A DNA stretch of 64,000 nucleotides from Diprion similis (taxonomy: Eukaryota; Arthropoda; Insecta; Hymenoptera; Diprionidae), in NCBI RefSeq assembly GCF_021155765.1, contig NC_060112.1:23958501-24022500 (forward strand), in the 5' to 3' direction. The notes under the pieces are model-generated. The model was not told the DNA's origin and did no database searches. It saw only the letters and a list, made by a program, of their open reading frames with translations. How positions within the stretch are numbered: position 1 is the first letter of the stretch; the number at the start of each line of letters is the position of its first letter. The position numbers were made by a program, and so were the translations under genes. Below are positions 26,694 to 40,499 of this stretch, piece after piece.

Positions 26694-29600
26694 TTAATTT
26701 TCAGCTGGAACAGCTGTAATTAACGGAGCATCGCCCTGCCCTTTCTCTACAGGCTTACCATTTTCTGGCGCGTCATCAAATTGGCCGGGTACTGAAGTGG
26801 TTTCTTTTGTGCCATTCACAGGTAGTACTGAACCACTGTAACAATTTTTCTAATGTTTATATCTGAATATGAAACGTATTGTACCACTATGGCCAAACAT
26901 TGGGAACATAGAATACAACTTGTTCAACGGAATATTCAGTTTTAAATTTAACACAAATATTATAATGAGAAAAAAAATTATTATGGAGTAAATGCGAAAT
27001 TATAAAGAAACACTTACGTGTATTCACTTGTAACACCCTCAACGGTAATACCACGGCCTCTGCTATCTTTTTTTTCGTTTTCTTTATTCTTCCTGTTGTT
27101 ATTTCTCTTTTTGTTTGCTGCCTAAAATTGTTTTCATGTTTAGTATAGATGATCACTTGTGTGAAATATTACAATAATTTTGAAATTAATTGCATGATAA
27201 TATTTCACCTTCATTTGGGTTTTTTTTCCACGACCACCAATTTGGTTTCTGTTATTTCCGCGAGTAGGAAAAGTTGGTCGACCCATTGGGTTAAATCCCC
27301 GAGGAAGACCATACTTCAAACCACCGATAGAAGTCACCTATAACAAGTAAAACGATACTTTCAATAATTCCTGAACTTTTTACTGTTTTTTATTTTTATT
27401 GACAAGAAAGGTGGAACTAATATTATATAATAATAGAATGCATGAGGGAACATTGCTTTATTCACTCAGTGAACTCATCTCATTCATTTTTAATCTTGTA
27501 ATGATATTCTTTGCAAAAAATTTTGTATGTTTACAAAACAAAAGAATTTTAGCCAAAAGTGCGATAAACATGCAGACAAAATCCCAGTCAGATTACCACA
27601 ATCTATATTCGAGGTGCATTACATCCACTGTGCTGAAATTTAACATTGGTGTGGTGTCAATTGGCTTTTTTATATTCTTGAATAAAAAATCGACTTGACA
27701 ATAAAGAGAAGTAGCCTGATCCAAGCTTCAGAAATATATATTTAAAAATCTGTAGCCTAGAGTCTTTCGAGTTTGAATGAGAAGATTAAATAAAAATTTA
27801 AATAAGAAACACAAGTTCAACTCTTCAACAAAATTGAAATCTCTTTATTTTCACGAATATAATAAAAGCGGATTATAAAAACATGTAAGTACGTTAGAAA
27901 ATTATAAAAATTATATAACAAGACGAGGAACTTTTTTATCGAAGAATAAACGTAGACATATAAAAATTACTACAAACAAATGACAATAGAAGGAACATCA
28001 ATCTCAACACTTTCTTACCAAATGATTTTCTTGTATTACTATATCAAAGAATCGGGAATATTTAATGGCCTGGTTGGTTTAGTAGTTTTTAGTTTAGTTT
28101 TGCAGCAATAGCAATAATCGATAATACAATGCAAATAGATTTTAATTAACATATCACGCAGTATAAAAAGTTCAATCAATCCGTGCAAAGAGAAATAAGT
28201 CAAGGATACGGAATCGTCAAAAATGCACATCACCAAAAAAAGCACTAGTCTTATAAATTTTGAAAAAATAAGACATCGTAATGTCAATATTGTAATCAAA
28301 TGTCTAAACTACTTGATTAAACTTGATTCAGATCGAAATAAAAGTATTCGTTTCTGTCCAGAGTTGATAAAAAAGAAGCAGTGGCAGTTTGTTTAAGTAA
28401 TATTTCCGTCATTATTATAAAAATATGAAATTTCTTAGCACGCGACACTTAAAAATTACAAGAAACAACTAGGCCGCGCTATTTGTTTGTTTTTGTACAA
28501 CGATTATGGATGAATATTCTATCGAATATTTTCAACATCTTTTTCAACATCAGTCATCGAGCCTTGCTCCTGAGGATCTTGTCCCATATAGACACATCGG
28601 TAGCGGACCATAGTGAGACTGCGATTGCACATGCGATATCCTACCTGAGGTGGAAGTCGGCCACGGGCATGACCTTGGATGGGCTGTGGCAGACGGCCTG
28701 GTGGCATGGAGCCATAATTAGGACCCCATTGCCCTACAACTACGCCAGCTACTTCTAATTGACCTCCTCTCGATGGTACTGGACGTCGCATCAATCCACG
28801 CTGTGCAATATTCCCAGTTCCACGACCACGAACCAGACCTTCGCTGATGGTACATCCAGCAGGGAGGATACTTTGTGGAACCGATACCCGAATGCCTGGA
28901 AAAATATCTAATTTACGACGTAGTTTGATTGGGTAAGTAAAAAATCCAATTTTTCACAAAAAATTTTCGCAAAGTACAAGTCAGAATGACTTCATCAGAG
29001 GATTATTTCGAACTTACCAGGGGTGACTGGTAGTGGGGGGCGAGCAAAGACAACGTTGATTCCCTCCAAGACAGCTTTTCGCATTCTCTCCACTTTCACA
29101 ACTCTCTCGATGTGACCGCCGCATAGCTCCAAAAGGTTTTTGGCAATTGTAGCACGTGCGAGGGTATGGTGAAACAGTTTACCGTCAAAGAAGAGCCAAG
29201 GGCAACACATCAGCCAAGGGATTGGAGCCCCGCAGGCATCGTTTGCTAGTAATGCAGTTTCTACACCAGCCATGAAGAGAGTCGCTAGTTGAACTCCACG
29301 AGATGTTACCAGAGGGAGCTTTAAAAAATTCGAATTATATTTTGAACCACTTATAAACCTGTCAAGATTTTTCTTCGATTGTTCTGTTTATTCGAAATTT
29401 TTACAAGGCTTTCGATTTGACTATTAAATTGAATTGTTTACCTGCAAGTCTTGGAGATACTGGGCATTCATAAGTTCAGGTGAGAAAGCTTGTGCGATGA
29501 ATGCATCAAGTTCCTGACGTCGCAGTATTTTGACCTTGTCGTTGAAACACATTATGTACCTAAGATTTAAACAGCCAAATTGAAAGACATCTGCTATTGC

Positions 29601-32600
29601 AGATTTGAAAATACAGGTAAACAAATACTATTTTCAAGAACATAACTACTCAAAACTGTTTCAAATATCATTCAGAACCAGTTGACAAAGAATTCAACTA
29701 CTCCTACACCCATATTTGAAAATAGGTACTGGACATTTGAACGCTATTTATTTATTCAAACATTTAAGAGTTTTTCCATTTTCTCTACTTCCTCTAATGA
29801 CTATGGCAAGTTGATATTCGTACCATAGCTATGCTAAGGAAGTTTGACATGGCAGGTCTGGTTGAATCATCTTGAAAGGTAGGCGGATTACGTCGTCGTA
29901 AGAATGAATTTTCATACATTAAAAGACGTGAACAATGGTCGCGACAAGGATGTTCTTTCGTTTTGAAAAGCAGCGAAAAAATTTCAATAACGTATATGTA
30001 AAATTTATATTTACCTCAACACACAAGCCATGACCAACAAATGTTGCGGAACATAAGAAGGATTCAACATGAGAGGTGTGTCTGATTTCAGGCAAGTTAA
30101 GAATCCTCGAAGTCTCCGACGTTTGTCGTCGATCCCTGTGCTGGAAAAAGTTAGCCGACAATTATGAGTTGCGATACTTTGCAAGAGAATAAATTTATTT
30201 TGTTCATGACAAGCTAGACATATTTCGTCCACTGAATTTCTTATATGAAATTCGCATTTTCAGCTTAACCAGAATATAAATGTATAATATTATTCAGGCA
30301 AGGTAACCAGTAATTTGATATAAGCTAATCGAAATATGGCTATAGATTACTATACTTTGAAATTAATTCTGATCACCGCAAATTACAACATCAACACAAA
30401 CATCAGTGGACATACCTATGATGCCCACGGGAGCTGCAACGAACAAGTATGTTGGATGCATAAAAAAGCTAGACAATAATTCTGTACTTCACGAGGCCCT
30501 GACAATTTTGAAAGTGATTTTTTTTTTTTTGTTCATGTTCAGTTACACCAATTACTATAATAGAAAATAAGGCTGCATATCGAATATCCATACTCACCCA
30601 AACCATAAACGCTGTATTGTGGGAACACCCCATCCAATTTGCTCAGCTTTTACCAATTCTGGTGTCTGGTAGCAGTTCGTTTTTGACCACACCCATTCTT
30701 TGATCACAACGTCAGGTACATCCACTTTTTCGTTATCTATTACAATTGTTAAGAAAAAAATTCGTAATTGTACTGTCTGAAAACTTTTGATACAGATTGC
30801 AATTATTTTGTCATTGGAATGGAACGCCAAAATGGGTATGCTGGGAAAATTTGACACAACTATCGATCGTGACGATCAGGAAGTTGGAATATCAGGAAAA
30901 CTAAGGCTACATCTTATTCTTTGCATACACCAAACATAGGAACCTATGCTGAAAATTTAATTTGTACATGCTTGTTACCATAAGCTTATTCCACAAATTA
31001 TTATAACGATATATCGTTGAGTAATGGTAATTTGGAAAGATAAATGAATAATGAATCAGTACTGGGCATAAACGTCTTAATAGTTGATATTCTAATAACA
31101 CATCGCTTGTCCGAACCTAATAAAACTCAATAATAAATGATCTAATTGCCATGCGATAGAGGAATAAATGGTGATTACTTTTCTTGCCTGGTCTTCTATT
31201 CTTTCCTGCAGCCTCTAATCAAAATTTTTATGGATATAATGAATATCATGAATGTGACATAAATCTTCCTGAAAGAAGTTACTAAAAGTATGCTACAACT
31301 AGTTAGATTTTACACACTACTTTTTCCAGCGTGACGTAATTTTAGCAATTACTAGCTCTATGAATGTTCATAAAGTTCAGATTATTACCCTAGATTAGAA
31401 TCTGTGGAGAAAAATTACTTACCGCCTTTTTCCTTGTTCTTTGTGGCGAGGTATATCCGGTGGTGCACATTGAACAAAATGGCATAAACCATTTGCCTCA
31501 CAGGTCTATAGATCAAGTGTATAGATGGGAATTCCTTGTGACTTTCGTCCTCTAACAGAACTGGCAATTTTATTTCTCCGGCAATCAAAATTTGGTATAT
31601 ATGCGGAGACATCAGTCCTTTCTGATGTCGTTCTGAAGCTGTACGCATTACTTCTGGAACAGTGCCCGGAATGCTTGTCGTTGATTCGGACTGTTTAGTG
31701 GAATCTATCATAATATGCGAGGGAGATGTAGCTGTTGAACTACTACTCGAGCTCGAAGAACTGATCAGTAGATTATGAGTACCGTTTAGGGCATGGCCAT
31801 TGTCTGTCAAAAATAAAAAAATATAATAATAAAATTAGATCAGAACGCGAAATGGAATATTTTCTTCTCATCAACTCTAGGATGTTCGGCGTCAATTTGA
31901 AAATGAAATTCACATAACTGATAGTCTAAACTTACTCTGTTCTTCTTCAGTTCGACTATTATCGGCATCTCCATGCCCCTGAATTCCTGGTGGTTCAATT
32001 ACGATTTGCGGAGCGGCTTGGGCATTGGCTGTCGCTTGTTTGTATGCTTGCAAGCTGTCACGTTCACTCTCTACAGTTTCTGACGCGAACCGTGATGTTT
32101 CTAAATTAGCATCGTCTTCAGAGGTTGTTGATGGAACCTCTGCTACATTTTTCTGGACTGGTATATTTTGCTTAGATTCGGACTTGCGAGCTGTAAAGAA
32201 TATTTAAAATATAAGAACTACGTTGTTTTGATAATGAGATGGGTGCATGAGACGTGTCATAGAAACGTTGCAAACTTTCAGAAACATTTTGTTCCTCAAA
32301 ATCTTTATCAATTACCTTTAGCTGGCTTCACCGGTTTATAATGTAGAAATCCTTCTTTGGTTCCATTGATATAGTACTGCACAGACTGTCTGAGTTTGAC
32401 ACATCTTGGGTCAGATAGAGAGCCAAAAACATTTTGTGCTACAACGTCCAATTCAACAGAGGGCAAATCTTTAACAAAATTAGCTACTGTTCTGACCAGT
32501 TGTTCAGCCGTTACTTTATTTGGGTTAGTGTTCAAGTTTAATTTTTTGTAAAAGTCTGCTAAATCTTGTTCCGTAAGTAAATAATTGCCGAGCAGCGCAG

Positions 32601-34106
32601 TCAAGGTGCAAAGTCTATCCGACGGCAGATTAAGCGACTTTGTGAATTCAGAGATGATGTATTCTTTCGTTTCCAGAGAACCCTATAATGACAAAAATAA
32701 CTTTCGCGATATATGTGTGAACAATTATTCAATATACGATCTACAGTTTGGTTAAAAAAAATCAACGAGCCACTACCAATAGTTATTTGCGATCATAAAT
32801 ATCAACCAATTCTATTAAAATTGGTTTTGAATTACGAACACCAAATTAGTTAAAATGAATATTGAATACCTTGTAGGTCAATTTCAATTGTTCCGACGAA
32901 AAATACCTCGGTGGATCAAACGCGGCATATTCGGCATCATCGGCTATCAATCCGTTGAAATAATTTTCACGGCAATAGGCGATGACTTCTTGGTGATGAT
33001 CATCCATGCTGCACAACTGTTTAGGTAAGAGAAAAAAGAAATGGTTTCCTTTAATTAGACGACAGTTACCAATAAACCTCCTTTGTTAGAAATAATAAAC
33101 GTATGAACCATTTATTACAATTTACACGAATTTCTTAAAACTTCTCGCATCACCTGTCCTGCCATTGTTTAGACGTCTTTAAAAACGTCATGATAAGAAA
33201 AGACATTCTGATATATATTTTGTGGGTTTAACACATCTTAAAAATGCTAAAAATATCAAAACCAGTCGCGTGTGATGATTTGACGCTTTTCAACTGAACT
33301 TATCATTTTCTGTATTTGAAAAGTGAGTTATATTTTCTACTAGATGAATCGCAATTAAAATCTTACCACTGCAACATTCAAGTGCCTAAGTGCCATGCGA
33401 AGGCTGGTCCGTAGACAGACTGGTGGTGTCCACCAAATTTTTGGCGGAGGTGTTCCTTTGGTTGTGATGTGTTTCAAAACCTGTAACGGAGATTAGATTT
33501 ACATACAATTTACAATACATATATGTCAGTGTGATTCCATTTGATAAAATAAATTAGGTAAGAAACTTACATTGTTAACTTTTATTCGAACTTTCAGTTG
33601 CTGTTGAATCCAATCAAGGCGCCTAGGAGACTCCAAGGATCCATTGAAAAACACAGCCAATTCCACTCCGGACATTTCTGTTGCTTGTGTCAGCACTGCT
33701 AGGAATTGTACCATCCGGTTCCATTGACCACCACAAGCCCAGTCTAAAAGACGCGTTTACATTCAGTTGCATCAAGCACAAAACAAATGTAATTGCAGAA
33801 GTAATTTTTATTTTATTTACTGTTGATTTCCCAATTTTTTCTAAGGAATCAATCAAGTTTAGTGGGCGAATGGATTTGGGGAGTGATTTTACCTGAGAAA
33901 TAGCCGCCGTACAATCTGTCCAGACAACATTCTCCGTCAAGAACTAATCTGAGTTTGGCGGAGGGTGACTGTTGCTGTTGTCCCTTTCCAGAACGATTGC
34001 GTTGTCTCTGAGCGACGTTACGAGCGATTCTCAGTAAGTCTACAGCGACTGAGCCACCTTGAACGGCATTGCTGTCCAAAAATGCTTGCAAGTCTTGTAT
34101 ACCCAT
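26694..34106 (-). CDS. FAM120A: FAM120A-like protein (constitutive coactivator of PPAR-gamma-like)
   Basis: Fifteen exons, in transcript order: 34106-33893, 33743-33571, 33480-33367, 33016-32870, 32682-32316, 32190-31936, 31803-31423, 30736-30598, 30140-30015, 29559-29442, 29318-29018, 28895-28645, 27337-27209, 27121-27018, 26835-26694. Phases all agree and sum to 986 residues. Diagnostic blocks include MGIQDLQAF at the start, D-G-E-C-C-L-D-R-L-Y-G-G-Y, K-G-T-P-P-P-K-I-W, DDHHQEVIAYCREN, E-R-H-Q-K-G-L-M, QTPELV, LKSDTPLMLNPSYVP, LRRQELDAFIAQAFSP and ANDACGAPIPW. They line up with vertebrate FAM120A in the same order. The N-terminus is the XPG/PIN-like nuclease-fold region. Residues about 424-450 include a poly-Ser tract, and the C-terminal third is RG-rich with a basic Asn/Lys patch, as expected for RNA binding. 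Vertebrate relatives are RNA-binding scaffold proteins; the insect role is inferred only. The extreme N-terminal exon could have an additional 5' UTR exon upstream. Confidence 0.93.
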
Positions 34107-36504
34107 TGCAACAGGTTTTTATTCCTCTTTACAAAGAGAGTATAATATGTTTTTGTTTAACTTTAGTTTACACTGTTTAATGAAATGTTACTATTTTTTT
34201 TCTCGATACTTTATTTTTCAGAGCCAACAATTCATTTGTTTCTTTTACTTTTCTCTAGATTATATATTATTCGATTTTCAATATTTTCCTTTAACAAGTG
34301 GAAAAGTCCAACTCCAATTTCAACAGTCGAAAGCTGAAAAGAAAAAATCAAAATGTCAGCTTATATCTACTTGATTTTTAGATTTGTGAGTGAGTTTTGA
34401 ATCAAATTTAAGCTTAGAGAATATTTGTTCCACGCTCAGGGCTTCGAGTACTCTCGCCGTTATATTAAATCTCATGCACCTTAGTATCAGGCAGCAACAT
34501 GATCCTAATATCTGGAGCTTCTGCATAATCAAATCTCTCGTGTAACTTAACCCGATATAGACCGTCATTCACAATGTTACAAACCATTGGCCATATTTCG
34601 TCAGTAGTAATATATTAGACAATGTTGCATCTCATTATTTAAAACTATGAGTATTTAAACCTATTCGAAATCAAATTATTTATTTAGTAATTTTACACCT
34701 GGCATCTATGAGTTACAAAAAATACTTTCATCCGCAGTAACAGTAAATCTTGAATAATCACTATATTTGATTATATAGTAAGAAATGAAAGTAGCTATAA
34801 ATTTTTTCTATTAATTATGTCCTTTGCAAGATCTCGTTGAATGTGATTTAATTATTATGTGGTAAAAAAAATTGATCAGAATGGTAGTAGAATGAATCTG
34901 CTCATGCAATTTTGGTTTCAGAAAAAGTTTAATTTTTACTTGTGATCAATGGTTAGAGTAGAGGTTTAGATTAGTTGGTGGAGTTTGATTCCTCTCAGAA
35001 AAAAGCATAATAACAATAATTAGAGTATAAATTTTCGTCTAATAGATCCTAGTCACTTAGGCTTTGACTGAGTTTCATGAAAATGTAATACGCTGAAAAA
35101 CGCGTGGGAAGATCGAACGTAAAACGGTCCGCATAAACTGTGATAGCTTTATTATTGTCAGTCTCTTGACGGCTCCAGGTAGAGCATGTCGTGGTTTATT
35201 ACCGAAGTTCAGTGGAATAAAGGTTTTAATTTAATTACCCAATATAGAAGTGTATGAGCTAGATCCGTCAAACTTGTCGGCATATTTATCAGGACTTTCC
35301 GTTTAGCATTATAAAATAATGTGAAAAAAGCCGTGCGTTACCTTCGGACATTTGCAGAACAGTCGAGAATAGTAAATTTTCCATTCTGCATTGTGTCCGA
35401 AGAAGCGTGACTAGAGACGCCATTTATTTTGTTTACGTGTACAGCAACGCTGTTTTCATTGATACAACATATTAGATGGCATGAATTATTTTATCGGTTA
35501 AAATAGGCGAGCCGAATTCGAAACGAGTCCTGTTAATCGAAGTTGTATATCGACGTTAAAAACGGTCAACATTAGCTAGGAATTTCCTCGCCGGCATGGC
35601 GAAAACGGCATTTTAGGTGGCCGAATCTCGCAAAGAACAAGCTCGTCTAGTTAAACATGTGGGCTGTTATTTGGTTATCAGTTAGCCGAGCGTTTATCAG
35701 TTACTCAGAGCCTCGATTATCGCAGATATTTGTAACATACTTACGTTAAATTAGCGAAAATCATTGTGGCTCCAAAGAAACACAAAACACACAGACTTTG
35801 ACTATGGTTGACGTCGGGTTCGAAAACGGAAATGTACTCGGGCACGCTCAGCCAACTTGTCCCGTTATACTTAGTTCCAGCGGAAGGGCTCGTCGTGATT
35901 CGTTGGATTCAACGGAAATCCAAAATGCCCGACGGATGCCCGAGCGCGTCTTGTTTTCAAACACGGCGTTGAATACCGAAATCTTTTATTCCTTACAACA
36001 ATAATAACAAGTCAATTGTTCACTACGCCTAGCAGCAGCTGCGTGTGTCTCTGTCTCGCATTCATTTTTTCATTTCCATCAGTTATAATAATAATAATAA
36101 TAATAAAATGAAGATATGAATATTCTCTCAATTTCAGCACGGATCGACGTTTGGACTCTTGAGAAGTATTGACACATCTCAAAAGCGTGATACATATGCA
36201 TACGTAGTAATATTCAGGTTTTGAAATTCAACACGGATATTATAGTCTTATCGTTAACGAACAATGGTAGATGAGAGCCTCTTGATTTAAGATTTTGCGA
36301 ATTAAATAACGTGTAGTACAGAAATCAATATCGTATGTGCATATCGCGTGCCGTATGCACGTAGGTCATTTTTTTTTTCATTCATCGAAAATTCTATAAA
36401 TTTTCTTATTTACCATTAAAAGGCATATGTGTGCGTAAGGATAATATTACGAAGTAGAAATGATGAAGTGATTATACTCTTATAGAAGACCGGGGACGTG
36501 TTAA
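34107..36504. other. Intergenic between FAM120-type and GRP94 genes
   Basis: This must hold the FAM120-type promoter and the end of the GRP94 3' region. A CpG-richer patch at about 35380-35960 is the likeliest promoter zone. No coding exon is supported. Confidence 0.45.
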
Positions 36505-36515
36505 ATGGAATAATT

Positions 36516-36525
36516 TTTATTTATT
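36516..36525 (-). terminator. Candidate polyadenylation signals of GRP94 gene
   Basis: Two overlapping AATAAA hexamers on the minus strand, about 535 bp beyond the stop codon, in the right orientation. No nearer AATAAA was noticed. Confidence 0.45.
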
Positions 36526-37059
36526 TTTTGTACAAATTACACTCACACATTCTCACAAGCATACCCAGGATCTATACGATACGCAATTGACATTTGCGCA
36601 ATTGATTACTACACACGAAGTATGGTGATGGAAGAACAAAAATAAATTAAATGCATTACGTTTCAACAACTGGTAGAAAAAATTTACCAGTGGAATATGT
36701 TATAACGATCCTATCTTGATATTCTGTTATACTCGAGTATGACAGGCGACTATAAACAATTACAATGCTATGTATCACGTATGCAGCTTGTCACTATACG
36801 GAATATCAAATCTCGCATTTTCTCTGTAGACATCGATTACTAGTAATAATCCACCTACACATCTCTTGCAAATCAAAAATAAACGAGCCGGAAGGCGAAA
36901 AAAAAAAATTCAAATTAAATTCAGCTGCAAAATTTTCATCTCTTTTGCACGTAAAAATTTAATGTTATGTTACTTATTTGAAGCTGCTATACATTGTATA
37001 GCTTACTTCGAGGGTTTGTAAAGTCTTTCCTTTTAATATCTTAAAGCTAAGAAATTTCT

Positions 37060-40000
37060 TTACAGCTCGTCGTGCTCTTCGTCTTCCTTCTCTTCATCAG
37101 CGTCAAGTTCCGACGCCTTTTCAGTCTCAAAAGTGGAATCCTCCTCACCATCATCTTCTTCGTCTTCCGCTGTCTCTGACAGTGGAATTCCAAGAGTCTT
37201 TCTCATTAGCTGTTCAACACTCAATGCAAAGTCCGAAGTCTCCTTTAGCATGTAACCGGATCGCAGGGTTGCAGTTCTGAACATCATCACAGCAATATCC
37301 TTTGCCGCTGGATCGCTCGGGTCTTCCTCGACTCTGCGTAACAGCTCGCGGATCAGTGGATGTCTTGGATTTATTTCCAATGTTTTCTTCTGATTCAAGT
37401 AGTAAGATTTTTGTGGATCGTCCGCCTTCTGGTGAGCATTTGATATAGCTAACCTCTCCATGTTTCCAGTCCATCCAAACATGCTCGCTACCAACGCACA
37501 GGGAGAGTCTGTCAGACGTTCAGAAACCTGTGCCTTACTGATCTGATCTTTGAGTGCCTCGTCGTTTAGCCATTTGGTGAGGGGTTCAAAGGTGGTTTTG
37601 TACTCCTCAAGGCGCTCTTTGGCCTTGTTTCCTTCGTCAAGGGTGAATCCCTCTTTGGCAACATTCTGGAACTTCTTACCGTCGAACTCTGGAAGTGAGG
37701 AAATAGCATATTCGTCAACAGCTTCGGTTAGGTACAAAACCTCATAGCCCTTCTTCAGAAGTCGCTCAACAAACGGAGACTTCTCGACTTCTCCACGCGA
37801 TGATCCAGCAATGTAGTAGATGTGCTGTTGCGCTTCCTTCATGCGGGATACGTAATCTCCCAGCGAAGTCGTTCCTTTCTGGTTGGAAGACTGGAAGTGG
37901 AGGAGTTTCGATAGTCTCGCACGGTTGCTGGCATCTTCGATGACTCCCAGTTTCATGTTTGTACTGTATTCCTTCCAGAATTTGTCGTAGTCTTCCTTGG
38001 GGATCTTCTTTATCATATCCAATACTTTCCTGATCAGCTTCTTCTTTATAACCTTGATCAATTTGTGCTGCTGTAGAGTCTCACGCGAGACGTTAAGTGG
38101 CAGATCGTCACTGTCTACAATACCTCGAATGAATGACAAATAGTTTGGCATCATGTCATTGAATTCGTCCGTAATAAACACACGTCTGACAAACAGTTTA
38201 ATATTATCTCCTTTAGTGCCATACTTATTAAAGCTATCGCCAGGCTGTACCTTAGGAATGAACAACAGAGATTTAAACGTAACTTCACCCTCAGCAACAA
38301 AGTGGGTTTTGGCCAAAGGATCGCTGGTATCTTTTGTAAGTGCCTTGTAAAATTCGTTATATTCATTGTCTTCAACCTCGTTTGGTTTTCGTGTCCAGAT
38401 AGGTTTGGAATCGTTCAGGATTTCCCAGTCCCAGATAGTTTTTTCGACGGTTTTAGTTTTAGGCTTGTCATCTTCGGATGCTTCCTCGACCTTAGCATCA
38501 TCCTCTTCAGATTCGGTCTTGTCATCTTTTTCAGTCTCTTCGTCTTTTGTGATTTCATCCTCATCAAGGGGCTCTTCAACCTTGATAGTTTTACTGGCCC
38601 ACAAGTAGATAGGGAAGTTAATGAACTGCGAGTATTTTTTTACGAGGTTCTTCAGTGTATCAGGTTCCAAAAAGTCTGCAGCTTCGTCCTTCAAGTGCAG
38701 GCTGTAATTGATAAGATAATAGCATTAAAAAAAAAAAAACTATCATTGCAAAATAGAAATCAGGATTGTTCCAAGCTATGGTATTTGGAAAATTAAAAAC
38801 TAGATCAGAGTAAAGTTAGGGAATTAGGATGTTCACAAAATAAAAAAAAAAACTTGTTTATAACCAGTGATTTCAACTATTATCACTGTAATTTATAGTA
38901 AAAATGCTTACCTAATAGTTGATCCTCGCTTGAGGGTATCACCTCGTGGATCTTCGCCAATGCTATAGCTGCCGCTGTCAGATTCCCAGATCCATTGTTT
39001 ATCGTCATTGTGTTTAGATGTAACCACGACTCTGTCAGCAACTAAAAATGAAGAGTAAAATCCAACTCCAAATTGACCAATCATATCGTTCATGTCTTGT
39101 GCGTTAGCAGTGTCCTGTAGTTTTCCCAAAAACTCCGCAGTCCCAGACTTAGCGATGGTTCCAAGATTATTGATCAGGTCGTTCTTGGTCATACCGATAC
39201 CAGTGTCTGTGATGCTGAGTATTTTGTTTTCCTTATCAGCCTTGATCCTTATGGTCAATTCATTGTTAGTTTCTAATACATTCTTGTCTGTCAATGAGAG
39301 CAATCTTATTTTGTCCAAAGCATCAGATGCGTTGGAAATCAATTCTCTAAGGAAGATTTCTTTGTTGCGGTAAAGCGAATTGATGATCAGTTTCATCATA
39401 CGATTTACTTCCGTTTGGAATGTAAACTTCTCTGCTTTGTCTCGAAGCTCCTTAAGTTGGGCAACATTCAACGTATCAAGCTTAATCGCTTCCTCTTCTC
39501 TTTGCACGACTTCGTCATCTAGTAAAAAAAACGATATTCCGTTAGACATGGAAGATAATGTGAAAATTGTAAAAGTTATATTCTTCTCACTATAATGCCA
39601 TCAATTTGATCAGTTTATCATAAATTTTGCATATATTTTTATTGACTTCAAGATTCATTATTTTTCTTATAATTACCACGTATTTTAATGTTTTTCGCAC
39701 AGACTTTAGACAAAAATTGAATAAAGTACTGCGTTATACCGTTAAACGAACTGTTTACTTTTCACATCGGAAGAGACCTGATGTAACAAAACTGTCGTGA
39801 CAAAATGTGGTTGAACATGCCACCATCTGTTGCAACATAACATGATATGCTACACAGAAACTGCGTATACCAATAATGTAACAAATCCGAATGTAGCTAA
39901 GAAAATTTGAGTAAAAAACAAGGCAAAGTGAGAGTAATAGTATGAAATAATGCATTACCTGTTCTCGATCCATCCCGACTTGATCCGAGATCATTTTCGA

Positions 40001-40241
40001 CGGTTCCAACATCATCAGCGGGATCGTCGGCCCGGGCGAAGCCTGAAAAGCAGGTATATAATTGTTAATATTTGGTTAAACGTAAGTACAGAATTCGGAT
40101 GGTTGTTTTTCGAGATGATCAGAGCAGACATAAGCCACAAATGGTTCATAATTCATTGAAATAGTGCAAGTTAGAAAAATGAGGAAATAGTTTACCGGCG
40201 ACCAAAAGAAGCCCGACAACGCAGAGGAAAAACTTTTTCAT
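37060..40241 (-). CDS. HSP90B1: Endoplasmin, ER-resident HSP90 (GRP94/Gp93)
   Basis: Four exons (40241-40196, 40042-39959, 39518-38912, 38701-37060) give 792 residues. GRP94 is the ATP-driven HSP90 chaperone of the ER lumen, folding secreted and membrane client proteins. A hydrophobic signal peptide occupies about residues 1-19. The HSP90 signature [10 protein letters not shown] is at 93-102, with ATP-site Glu102 and Asn106, DTGIGM at 148-153 and GQFGVGF at 191-197. An acidic charged linker spans about 287-335. The middle domain carries the [10 protein letters not shown] block near 449-458, whose Arg452 matches the catalytic arginine. The tail is acidic and ends H-D-E-L, an ER retention signal. 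Length is close to vertebrate GRP94 (about 803). ERSE and ERSE-II sites lie 155-190 bp upstream of the ATG. Nothing looks damaged. Confidence 0.97.
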
Positions 40242-40394
40242 CGCTCCTCCTAAGCAGCAAAACGAACCGGTGAAAAACACACAAAATATAAATCGACTCC
40301 TTGGCACGCTGTGTTCTATTAAATTGCTTCTCGCCGACTGTCAGAGATTCCGAGTTGAAATGGGAATTTAGGAAGATGCGAGTTTCGGCTTCGG

Positions 40395-40413
40395 CCAATG
40401 GCGTTCGACCACG
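40395..40413 (+). promoter_or_regulatory. ER stress response element (ERSE), exact consensus
   Basis: CCAAT, nine bases, then CCACG, matching CCAAT-N9-CCACG exactly, in reverse orientation to the GRP94 gene and about 155 bp upstream of its ATG. In animals ERSE is bound by NF-Y plus ATF6/XBP1 and drives chaperone induction during the unfolded protein response. Confidence 0.85.
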
Positions 40414-40420
40414 CAGTCGA

Positions 40421-40431
40421 CGTGGACCAAT
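40421..40431 (-). promoter_or_regulatory. ERSE-II element, exact consensus
   Basis: On the gene strand the bases read ATTGG-T-CCACG, matching ATTGG-N-CCACG. It lies only 8 bp from the ERSE. A further CCAAT box is present at 40474-40478 on the gene strand. Confidence 0.85.
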
Positions 40432-40499
40432 CAAAGATCAACCGGTGTTAGTGACTCCATATGTCTCGTTTTCATTGGTTGATAATCCCTTATTCCCTT

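Noticed and set aside
30141-30500. Continuous protein-like frame upstream of FAM120-type exon 9 (…LFVAAPVGIIVDEICLACHEQ…)
   Set aside because: It looked like extra exons, but the exon must start at 30140: LWFG joined to TGIDDKRRRLRGFL matches the order in vertebrate FAM120A with no insertion, and TTTTTCCAG at 30141 is a strong acceptor. The upstream open frame is intronic.
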